Assembly: GCA_026122225.1 (NCBI GenBank)
Contig: JANEZZ010002877.1
Location: forward strand, 1,736,001 to 1,800,000
Reading direction: 5' to 3'
Source of the DNA: Heloderma charlesbogerti
Lineage: Eukaryota > Chordata > Lepidosauria > Squamata > Helodermatidae
Length of the DNA: 64,000 nucleotides
The notes beneath the pieces were generated by a model that had not been told where the DNA came from, searched no databases, and saw nothing but the letters and a program-made list of their open reading frames with translations. Shown one piece after another: positions 38,603 through 47,540 of the stretch; position 1 is the first letter of the stretch; each line of letters starts with the position of its first letter. A program made the translations under genes and the position numbers.

Positions 38603-39581
38603 CAGTCTAAGCTGAGAGCAACGACCTCTGGTATCAAGAGTGTCACAAAGTGAGGGTTGTGGGTTAAATCAAAGTTCCGGATGAACCAGTGTTGAAGTGG
38701 TCTCATTCGTAGCCAAGCCCATTCCACAACCGATACCATGGCTGCCATATGGCCAAGGAGGCATTGGACATCGCGTGCCCTGGCACGGCAGGCAGAGAAT
38801 ATCGACATGGCTTGCATGACAAGGTTTGTGATGCAAGTCATTGGTAGGTACACCCGGCCCAATTTGGAATCAAGGACAGCCCCTATAAATTGAACTGTTC
38901 GAGCAGGAGCCAAGTGAGAGTTTTCCTTGTTGATTCGTAGTTCCAATGCCCGAGGAAGATCCAAGATGATCACAATATCGTGCAGTAGGGCTTCTCGGGA
39001 GAAGGCCACCAGTAGCCAATCATCTAGATATGGGTAGATTTCTACTCCCTGAAGATGGAGGTAAGCGCAGACCACAGCCATGCACTTGGTAAATACGTGT
39101 GGGGCGCTGAGAGGCTGAACGGCAAGACGTTGAACTGGAACAGTTCCACTCCGATTGCAAAGCTGAGGAACGTTCTATGTGAGCATTCTGTGGCTACGTG
39201 GAAGTACACATGTTCAAGATCGATCGTGGCAAACCACAAGCCCTTCCGTAGGAGTGGGAGAATTGTGGCTAGAGTTGTCATCCTGAACTTCTTGGGGGTG
39301 ACAAACTTGTTCAGGTCGCGAAGGTCAAGAATGAGGCGAAGGCCTCCATCCCGTTTCAGTACCGTGAAGTACCTGGAGAAGCACCCCTCCGTACCGATGT
39401 TTGGGTGAAAACGTTGAATGGTGCCTTTTCGTAAGAGAGATTTAGTTTCTTTGTGGAGGACCTCTGAAAGTGAAGTGACCCAGACTGGACCCGAAGTCAG
39501 GGTGTGTGTGTGTTGAATTCTATTCTGTATCCATGATGGACAATACTTAGCACCCAGTTGTCTGACGTCACTCTTGCCCAC
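38509..39581 (-). pseudogene. DIRS reverse transcriptase
   Basis: The minus-strand reading gives SEVLHKETKSLLRKGTIQRF, VLKRDGGLRLILDLRDLNKF, LPLLRKGLWFATIDLEHVYF and then the catalytic block YPYLDDWLLVAF. After that come NKENSHLAPARTVQFIGAVL and LLGHMAAMVSVVEWAWLRMR. The switch from one frame to the other near 39050-39080 indicates a frameshift. The YLDD motif is intact. Confidence 0.9.
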
Positions 39582-39719
39582 GCCGGGTAATATTGGCTCA
39601 GGAGGTCTCCAAAAGGTGGATTATAATTGTCGGTATGGAGGGGAACAGAGCTGGAGTCAAAGACAACGTTTAGAGAATCTGTCACCCTTTTGTTGGAACC
39701 TGGGAAAGGAGTAGTGTTT

Positions 39720-41596
39720 TCACTGCTGCTGCTGCTGCTGTAGGAATCTGGGTGTCCAGTCCCCAGATTGCCATGGTGGATAGGTCTGGTTTCGGTACCA
39801 GCAATGCTGACGGTACGGAGGATGCTGCTGCTGTTGCTGCTGGGCTTGACTGATGCCCATCTTACGAGCAGTTGTTCTGGCTTTCTGCACGGAGTCCATC
39901 TGGTCATCCGTGTTGGTGCTGAATAAACCCTCACCGTCGAAGGGTAGATTTTCTATCCGCGAGTGGGCTTCAGGAGTTAGGCCCACAGAGCAAAGCCAGG
40001 CATGCCGCCTTAGGGCAACAGATCCCATCATGCTCTTAGCATTGCAGTCCGGTTGATGACGGGCAGTGTTAATTTGTTGATGAGAAAGTTTGGATGCCTC
40101 AGCATGAAACATTCTAGCTAAGTTGCATTGATCCTCAGGGAGGTATGCAATGAGGGAGTCCATTTTCTCCCAGAGGAAGAGTTGATACCTGGCCATCATT
40201 GCCTGGTAGTTGGAAATTCTAAGCCCCAATGCTGCTGAGGAGTAGAGATAACATCCAGCGATATCAAGTTTGCAACCCTCCTTATCCACAGGTGAGGCAT
40301 GTGCTTTCTGTGAGCGACCTTGGGCATACTACACAATTATGGAGTTCGGTTTCAGATGTGAGAAGAAGAAAGATGCCTACATCTCTTGAACCCTGTACAT
40401 CAATTCCAGCCTCTTGGACATTGGGGTCAAGGACGAAGGTGTTTTCCATGTCTGTTGGACTGCACTCAGCGGGGCTGGAAGAAAAGGAATGGCCACTGGT
40501 GTGGACTGGTCCATTGCAACAGCATCGAATACCAGGTCGTGAATCTGTTGGGGAGGTTGTTGGACCTTGACGCCCAATGATTGTGCCATCCTCAGCACTT
40601 GTTCAGAGAAGTGGCCCATGTCTTCAGAAGGTGAGGCTCTGTCTCATGTCCTGACGACATCATCCGGTGATGAGAGAGATGGAGAAACCGAGGAATATGA
40701 GGAGGAGTCAGACTGGTAGTCCTCCCCAGATTCCTGTGATTGAGTAGGTCATTGAACCACAGCGGAAGCATGAAGTGGAACAGGAGGCAGCGGGGCTTGA
40801 TGGACCCGACTGGTTTGGTGTATCGCTAGGAACGTCAAGCGCCTCGGTACCAGAGGAGGAGGGCAGAAAACGTCCTGGGTGTCGAAGCCGGAGCATTGTC
40901 CAGACTGAAAAGGAGCATGCGATGGCGAAGTAGCTCCTAGGTAGTGGGAGTGATTGAGGAAGAGATTGCGGTCCCTACGGAGTCTCCACATCCGAACGCT
41001 GTCAGTGAGGGGGAGGCGATGAGGCTGAAAAACGGTCCCAATCTTGGGATGGATAATGTGAGTGATCACAGTTGTATTGTCCCGTCCAATGATCCCAGCC
41101 GTATCGATCTGGAGATCGCTGTTGAGAAGGCTGTCAAGAGGAAAGCATGGGTCAATACCGAGGTGACTGGATGTCATAACGACTTGTTATGTGTTGGAGA
41201 CTTGGATCTCTGCCCCATGGCTGTCTGAGTTGGACGGGGTGGTGGGGTTGGTGTATCCCTCAACTCACCCTCCGAGACCCTCCGAGACCCCCTGTTCCAG
41301 AGTAGTTGTGTGTGTGGTGGGCACAACACGAATAGGAGAATCCAGGAAAGGAGGAGGAGGTGGGAGGATTTCTTTTTCCTCTTCTTTTCCTGTGCATCCG
41401 CCATCGGTTTAGGGCGTTTTGCCCGTTTTGAGGACTTTTTTGCCGCTGAAATAGCCAAGCTCCTTCCCGGAGTAGGTGGGTCTACTCGCACCGGCTCAGT
41501 GGTGGGCGGGCGGGAAGACTGGGTCGCAATGACCACTTCTGTACTTGTAGAAGGGGCCGCAGAGGGCTGGTCCCTGGGTGTTTGTGCCTTAGGCAC
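39720..41596 (-). pseudogene. DIRS gag-like region
   Basis: The 189-codon frame at 40289-39720 contains YQLFLWEKMDSLIAYLPEDQ, the block RRHAWLCSVGLTPEAHSRIE and NLPFDGEGLFSTNTDDQMDS, which is the conserved C-terminal part of DIRS gag-like proteins, followed by glutamine-rich repeats. Upstream, 41596-40377 holds Ser/Thr/Pro-rich and basic (KKSSKRAKRPKP) segments in changing frames. Confidence 0.8.
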
Positions 41597-41638
41597 GTTG
41601 ACTGCCTGAAGGGCCTATTGCCACAGGATCACTTTTAG

Positions 41639-41770
41639 TCAATCAGACCTGTTCTTGAGAGCCTGTTTTGATAGCAGTTGGCAGTGGTGGCAAGTTTCAA
41701 CTTTGTGGGATTCCCTCAAACAAAGGAGACATAAGGAGTGGTTGTCCGAAGGGGGCACCTTACTACCATA
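41639..41770 (-). pseudogene. DIRS gag N-terminal zinc-binding segment
   Basis: The minus strand reads SDNHSLCLLCLRESHKVETC followed by HHCQLLSKQALKNRSD. This is a Cys/His cluster close to the CxxCLxExHxxxxCxxCxxxxKQALKNR pattern of DIRS gag proteins, and it starts the coding part of the element. The apparent N-terminal extension of this frame runs through a CT microsatellite (41870-41897) and is not protein-coding. Confidence 0.75.
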
Positions 41771-41865
41771 GGCCGTGCACCTTCTAAACGGAGGCTTTGG
41801 GGCCTTAGGCTGAGGAAGAAAAAATGCATTGCCGCTGAGGCAAACGATGCCCCCCAACACCACCG

Positions 41866-41903
<38 letters not shown>

Positions 41904-41999
41904 AAGATAAAGAAGAAAAATAAGATGGAGGAAATGAGGTTTAGATAAGATAGAAATACAGCGTGACAGAATGTCAAAAGAAGTTCCCCACGAAGTAAC

Positions 42000-42182
42000 A
42001 CTAAGGCGGTCGAAAAGGAACTGAAGGGAAGGCAGGAACCCACGCTATATATGCCAGAGATGGTGGGGAAGGGGTCTACGCCAAAAAACTATGCAGCTTG
42101 GAAGTTTCCCGAATGAGTCTCCACGCAGGTGCAGAGCCCATATGTGTGATGCACAGAGACCACGAAGAAGAACTAGGGATAC
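42000..42182. repeat. DIRS terminal inverted repeat, right
   Basis: Its reverse complement matches 33582-33775, including 'catatgggctctgcacctg', 'ttccaagctgcatag' and 'tctggcatatatag'. Confidence 0.85.
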
Positions 42183-42335
42183 CTGTCTTTATGAAGCAAA
42201 GGCTAATCCTTTGAAAGAAAATTGCATTCCATTTTTTGCAGACTACCATCCTGCTGCCCCCAACTCCTGCCAGATTATGAAAGATAGTTACCCTATTATA
42301 TCATATCGTGCTCATTTAACAGAAGCCATTAACAT
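42183..42335 (+). mobile_element. Penelope-like element, 3' continuation
   Basis: The plus-strand frame reads CLYEAKANPLKENCIPFFAD then YHPAAPNSCQIMKDSYPIIS, resembling the region between RT and the downstream domain of Penelope-like elements. It is consistent with the reading broken at 33581 by the DIRS insertion. No GIY-YIG endonuclease motif is readable after it. Confidence 0.65.
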
Positions 42336-42393
42336 ATGATACTATACTTTGAAGGGCAATGTACAGACATATCCTGTTTCCACTGGTATAAAT

Positions 42394-43345
42394 TAGGGAT
42401 GGACGAAAGTCCCTTACCTGTTCTTGAAGCTTGCTTTGCGGTGGGGGGGAGGTGTTTCGGTTCTCCCCCCGAAGTTCAGGCGAGGGGGGGAGGCACCCCG
42501 CATCGCCTGGCCAAAATTCAGGCCAAGGGGGAGGCGCCCCATCCCTCGCTGGCAAAATTCAGTCCGGGTAGGAGCGCCCCGTCTACCCGGCCGCGAAAAA
42601 AAAAGTAAAACACACACACACACCCGTGATAGGCTGCGTAACGATTTACATAGCCTATCACGGCTAGATTTCCAAAGTCAGCTGTGATAGGCTATGTAAA
42701 TCGTCACATAGCCTATCATGGGTGACTTTGAAAAAAAAAAAAGCGTACACAAATGGCGGCTCCCATGGGGACCACCATTTGCGTTCCTTAGTTTGGCACG
42801 TCTAGTCTAAGTAAAGATTTACGTAGACTACGGTGAAAATAAGGGCAACGCAAATAGCGTTCCCTTATTTTCGCCGTAGTCTACGTAAATCTTTACGTAG
42901 ACTAGACGTGCCAAAATAAGGAACACAAATGGCGGCGTCCCATGGGCGCTGCCATTTGCGTACGTGCTTTTTTTTTTTTTCAAAGTCACCCGTGATAGGC
43001 TACGTGACAATTTACGTAGCCTATCATGGCTGACTTTGGAAATCTAGCCGTGATAGGCTAAGTAAATCATTATGTAGCCTATCACGGGTGGTTTTTTTTT
43101 TTTTTACTTTTTTTTTTTTGCAATGGGGGCGGCAGCAGCCGGTCGGGAGACCGGCCGCCGCCCCCGACGAAATGCCGCCAAACCGCCGCCAGGACCCGCC
43201 GCCGAGAGGGACATTCGCCGAAGGTAAGTCCCATCCTGGGGGGGGGCGGGGGGCCGGCGGAGAATTTCCCCAACACTTTCGGGGGGCCGAATGCGTCGGT
43301 GCTCAGCCTCCCGAAGATTCGTGGAGAAATTCTCCGCCAACCCTA
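42394..43345 (+). mobile_element. Palindromic hAT-like element, copy C (complete)
   Basis: A 952-bp element begins TAGGGATGGACG and ends CGCCAACCCTA, flanked by a perfect 8-bp duplication GTATAAAT (42386-42393 and 43346-43353). The inside is a mirror of hairpins: GTGATAGGCT... at about 42627-42661 and 42681-42719, CAAATGGCGGC... at about 42750-42785, CTAGTCTAAGTAAAGATT at about 42800-42830, an AAAATAAGG/CCTTATTTT centre at about 42835-42872, and then the same modules in reverse order to about 43085. GC-rich ends lie outside these. Poly-purine/pyrimidine runs and a CA run separate modules. No protein is encoded. Confidence 0.93.
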
Positions 43346-43845
43346 GTATAAATTCATTTGCTACTGTGTAAAAGTTCGATATTGCATGTACCGCTCCGAA
43401 CTGTTTTGACAGGTGAATCAGAATGAACTGGTATGCCCTCGAAACCTCCTGCAGCTAGATATCAAGCAACAGAGTTCTAATAGGATACTGAATATTCTTC
43501 ATCAGAAAAATATGAAACCCAGCTTCAATTTAATTTCCACTTTGTTTGCTTGTTGTTGCATTGCATTGGGATTTTATCCCAACAGAGCATTTATGTGTTT
43601 GATAAATTGAAAGTTTCAGAACTTCAGAACTCTACAAATCAAGATAAGACTGTCTTGAGGATGGGTTGTTGCTTTCAGTTTTTGGAATAGGCATCTGAAA
43701 TAAGTAGAATATGATTTTGAGCTGGGCAAACTCCAATAGGTATTAGAATCTGAACTATAAAAGAAGTGTCACCTTACCCCAGCAGGAGGAGATAGCCTGT
43801 TCAGAAACATAGCAGCTAATGTCTTGGATTAGCTAACTCAATTAA

Positions 43846-44285
43846 GGGCGCCATCCTGGGTACTTGTAAGCCTCAAACTCAGAGGCTTACGAGCATCTTA
43901 TGCAGAGAAGCAGGCACGAGTATCCTCACACCTGCCTCTCTGCATTTTAGCTAGATGGGCGATTTTGCCCATCTGACAGAAGTTTTGGGGAGGGGGAGGG
44001 AAGGAGGCTTGGGCAGCCCTAGGAAAGATCATAGGACTGCCACTCCAGTCTCCTCCCTTCCCCTCTCTCAGGGAAGACCCCTTTTCCCCATCTCCACACT
44101 CCATTTTCCGAGTGTGAAGAGGCAGCCTGCGTGGTTCTTTCTGCACTGGCTACAAGGGGAAAGGGGAGGGAGAGGTAAGCATGTTCCTGGGTCCGAGTTG
44201 GGAGCACTGTCTTGGAGCCCGGAGCCTGGAAACCGAAAAATCCTATGTCCCCCAGACACTGTCTAGAGGACATAGGATTGCTCCC
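43846..44285. mobile_element. TTAA-flanked MITE, copy 3
   Basis: The left end is TTAA|GGGCGCCATCCTGG and the right end is inverted CATAGGATTGCTCCC. It has an inner inverted block near the right ('cccccagacactgtctagag'). The right flank is TAAT, probably a mutated TTAA. Confidence 0.6.
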
Positions 44286-44734
44286 TAATTTAACCTTGAA
44301 CTCATTCTATATTGAAAACTATTGGCAATAGGTTTGTTTGAAATTTTCCTGCTGTATTTCTAAGTGATGGGAAGACTTTAGAGTCTGAAGGGATTCCTTT
44401 CAAGCAACAGTGTATTGTTGCTGAATAATGCAGTACAACACGGCGTGTATTTTTTTCCCACTTGCTTACTTGCACTGAAGTTAATGGGTTTCTGTGAAGT
44501 ACGGCTGATTTCTTGGTCTGAAAAGACATCACATTCTCTTAGCTGAAAGCGTGTGCTGATGAATAAAAATGTGCAGAACTGCTAGAGATGCTGGGTGTTA
44601 CTCTAATTGGGTGGAATTGGGTGTTACTCTAATAATACAAGGTTGGAAAAGTAACGGCTGTTTCTTTTACAGCCATCTATTAACTAACTAGTTAATCTCT
44701 CCTGAAAACGCCCATCACTCAGGGTTTACTTCAG

Positions 44735-44835
44735 GCGCTCTCCAAATGTGTTGGACTACAACTGCCAGCATCCCCAGCCAGCCATGCTAGGAATTATAAT
44801 TCAACACATCAAGGGCACCAGGTTAGGGGTGGCTG
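44735..44835. mobile_element. hAT-like MITE remnant
   Basis: The inverted pair 'aatgtgttggactacaact' and 'attataattcaacacatc' surrounds 'ccagcatccccagccagcca'. It is a decayed relative of 9184-9316 and 12907-13043. Confidence 0.5.
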
Positions 44836-45203
44836 GATTGCTTCATAGGCATGGTTTGAAGGACAAATTTAGCTATTCAGAACAGAATATGCAGATCATT
44901 TTTAGTGGTAGAATTTCCATAGTCCTCTGTGGGTTACAGAGTTGGAAGAGAAAGTCAACAAGGATCTCAAATGCTCCAGGCAACTATAATTGGCCACTGC
45001 AGCCACCCTTACAAATCCACCTAGTACACCCACTGCAGGCAGTACTTAGAGCCTATCCATGTATCAGGACTATTTTCTTAGCCTTATGGAAGGGAAGAAG
45101 TAAAATCGATATCCATCTAATCAGTGGCTACAGCCCTACTGTAGGGAAGGGCAGTGATCTATTCCATTTAAATCAAGCCATCCTGCTGTCATTAGCAAAC
45201 TAA

Positions 45204-45406
45204 AAGGTTCAGCTCTTGTGGGAGGATTTAAGGTAAAACTTAAACACTAATCGGCTTAAAGGGACCAGCATAACTGCATGGTCGGAAGAACAGATAAAAG
45301 AAACCAGAGTTCAAACTTGCTTCAGCAAAAGACACTGAGTTATATGTTGCAGAATTAACACACTAGTCAAAGGCTTTGATTTTTGACTAGGAAACAAACA
45401 CTAGTA
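45204..45406 (+). promoter_or_regulatory. RBP1: Presumed RBP1 5' flank
   Basis: The 200 bp ahead of the RBP1 start codon are AT-rich with no CpG island. A weak TATA-like 'agataaaag' lies at about 45292, some 115 bases before the ATG. Whether this is the promoter cannot be told from sequence alone. Confidence 0.3.
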
Positions 45407-45479
45407 ATGCCTGCAGATTTCAGTGGTTACTGGAAGATGCTCAGCAGTGACAATTTTGAAGAGTATTTGAAAGCACTGG
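45407..45479 (+). CDS. RBP1: RBP1, exon 1 coding part
   Basis: It codes for the first 24 residues of cellular retinol-binding protein 1, a cytosolic beta-barrel carrier of the fatty-acid-binding family. The protein presents retinol to LRAT and dehydrogenases. Translation begins MPADFSGYWKMLSSDNFEEY and ends LKAL. The start fits because family members begin MPxDxxGxW. The donor 'ctg|g|gtaaga' follows at 45480 and leaves one base (phase 1), joined by exon 2 to make the Asp of ALDVN, as in RBP1. NMNAT3 lies upstream in the same orientation. RBP7 and RBP5 were considered, but the exon 2 sequence fits RBP1 better. Confidence 0.95.
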
Positions 45480-46149
45480 GTAAGATTTGTTTTATTTTTT
45501 CACCTATCACACAACCGTAGCTTTGTATCTTCTAGCCTTGAGATAACTCTGATTTTTCTGTAGACTCATTCACATCAGTATCACGCCATTTCAATTTATG
45601 TTGCTTTTGTATGAAAATATTTTTAGCAAGAAGCTTCTTTATTAACAGTGCTATGTGTAAATATTTTTCTAATCTTTTAAAGGAAAGTACCTATACAATA
45701 GGAAGTGAACATACTTTATGTGGGAAGGAAAGAAGAATCCATACAACCACTAATACTTTAGAATAGTAAAAAATAGTTATCGAGGACTTATTATTATAGC
45801 ACTAGCAATGCATATGGCACTTTATACAGCTTTGTGACAAAAAAAAATTAGGTCTTTAACCTCAAGAAACTTACAGTCTACATTACAATCAGGTAATGGG
45901 GGGGGGCAAGAGTAGTAAAGCATGAACTATACATTTCATTGGAAAGCCATTGTAGTGGTATATATTACCTATAGTGACACATTTAAAAGTCTTTTCATGT
46001 GAAGGGATGGGTGTTAACACTTATGAACTTAGATTGAACTTCAAATTAAACATACTTACCACTGTACAGTCTTCAGTGCTTTTCCAAATCTTGTATTAAT
46101 ACCTTCACAGAAATCTTGTTCTTCTTTGGTCTCCCTGTCTTTCTTCCAG

Positions 46150-46328
46150 ACGTAAATATTGCTTTGAGGAAAATAGCCAATATGCTCAAACCTGACAAAG
46201 AGATTATTCAGGATGGAGACCACATGATCATTAGAACACTAAGCACTTTTAAAAACTACATCATGGATTTTGATATAGGGAAAGAATTTGAGGAGGATTT
46301 AACAGGACTGGATGATCGCAAATGCATG
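46150..46328 (+). CDS. RBP1: RBP1, exon 2
   Basis: The 179-bp exon, the usual length of exon 2 in retinoid-binding members of this family, encodes [20 protein letters not shown], then [20 protein letters not shown], then [19 protein letters not shown]. Features of the family include the KPDKEI and [16 protein letters not shown] blocks. The acceptor is 'ttcttccag' and the donor is 'atg|gtaaga' (phase 0). Exon 3 (expected to begin TTVSWDGDKL-like) was not seen in the remaining 17.7 kb, so intron 2 is at least that long and the gene continues outside the window. Confidence 0.96.
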
Positions 46329-46639
46329 GTAAGAATTAGAACAGCTACTGTTGCATGACAAAGAAGATTAGATTAAAAATCCTGTTTCACTGTAGTCACA
46401 GCCATTGTGGTATGTTTGACAGCTGTATTTAGGGTGTCTCTACATTAAGCAACAACAATAACAACAACAACACATCCTTTGGGGGGCTTTCTGCTTTTGC
46501 TTTCTTTGGGATTAGGATGGGCTTCTTTACACAGCAAACATGTGGTTTGAACAGAGGAAGCACCTTCCTCCCTCCCTGGCATGTGTGCAAAGGAGCAGGG
46601 CTTGGGGGAACCTTGCTTTCCTGGCTTAACTTGTGCTGT

Positions 46640-46800
46640 ACTGTTTCCTCACAGCTCTAGGCTCACTTACTTGGGAGTAAGCCCCATTGATGTCAAAGGG
46701 ACTTACTTCTGAGTAGACATAAGATCACACTGTAAGTCTGCAGCCCTCAGCACATTTACTTCGGAGTAAGCCCCACTGAATTTAATGGGGTACTCTGAAT
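46640..46800. repeat. Two palindromic short repeats
   Basis: Two tandem-placed copies of 'gggagtaagccccattgatg' type sequence (about 46664-46740 and 46750-46800) belong to the family of 12478-12550. Confidence 0.55.
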
Positions 46801-47180
46801 CAAAAGAGGACGTTGATTCTGAACTTGGTGGGGTAGGGGATCAGATCTGTCTCCCTTCGTTGCAGAGAGACATTTTACTCTGAGAGACACGTGATTTGAA
46901 TTGAGGAAAGTACTTCCTCAGAAAGTTCATGGTGCTAAGCCAGTATTACACACTGCCGATATGGCACCATTAACTTTTAATCTCCAAACTTTTTGAAAGC
47001 GCTATAAAGGGGAAAATGTGCAGGAGGCATCCTGGAAGTTGACGACATCATGTAAAGGACCTCCAAAAATCCATGAGTGACCAATCGTGAGTGTGCAGTA
47101 AATCAGTTGTGTAGCGACACCCTTAGTTAGGGCCACAGACTAAGTACAAACTTAGTTACAATAAACACGCTGGAGATTAA

Positions 47181-47312
47181 GGGTGCAATCCTATGGATGT
47201 TTAGACAGAAAAAAGGACTACAAACCCAGTATGCCTTAGCTGGCATGGCTGGCTGGGGAATGCTGGGAGTTGTAGGCCTTTGTTCTGTCTAAACATCCAT
47301 AGGTTTGCACCC
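47181..47312. mobile_element. TTAA-flanked palindromic MITE, short copy
   Basis: Left flank TTAA, then GGGTGCAATCCTATGGATGT. Right end is the inverted ACATCCATAGGTTTGCACCC. A second inverted layer inside is 'ggactacaaacccagtatgc' against 'gctgggagttgtaggcc'. The right TTAA is lost (GAAG). Confidence 0.75.
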
Positions 47313-47335
47313 GAAGTTACTCTCTTTCATTAAGG

Positions 47336-47425
47336 CTACAATCCTATGCACATGTTTCTCAGAGTACATTCCACTGAACACAGTGCAACTTACTTCCCAC
47401 ATGTACAGGACTGCGGTGTAAGAAG
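47336..47425. repeat. Small palindromic repeat
   Basis: It runs from 'ctacaatcctatgcacatg' through 'agagtacattccactgaac' to 'catgtacaggactgcggtg', in the 12478-12550 family. Confidence 0.5.
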
Positions 47426-47540
47426 AATGGTGTTCCATTTAATTTTATACTTTAAAATTATGAAAGTGGTTTCCAGCCATATTTGGGCCAGTATTAATAA
47501 CTGTTACATAAAGCAGTTCATCACTTCTTGGGGAGACTTA

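Larger units (their letters stand above)
33582..42182 (-). mobile_element. DIRS-like tyrosine-recombinase retrotransposon
   Basis: The element is bounded by inverted repeats: 33582-33775 matches the reverse complement of about 42000-42180 ('atatgggctctgc(g/a)cctg', 'tccaagctgcatag', 'tctggcatatatag'). A second complementary block at about 33836-33935 matches parts of both ends and fits the internal complementary region of DIRS. Read on the minus strand the order is gag-like, RT, RNase H, tyrosine recombinase. The recombinase part is split by an RTE insertion. All frames carry breaks, so it is inactive. The orientation is opposite to the Penelope-like element it splits. Confidence 0.9.

Noticed and set aside
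41639..42043. 134-codon frame with an apparent hydrophobic N-terminus taken as a membrane protein
   Set aside because: The hydrophobic part is a CT microsatellite and DIRS leader. Only the C-terminal Cys/His part is DIRS gag.
44748..45203. 151-codon open frame just upstream of RBP1
   Set aside because: It starts inside a MITE remnant, has no recognisable domain and does not connect to RBP1 exon 1 by a splice site.
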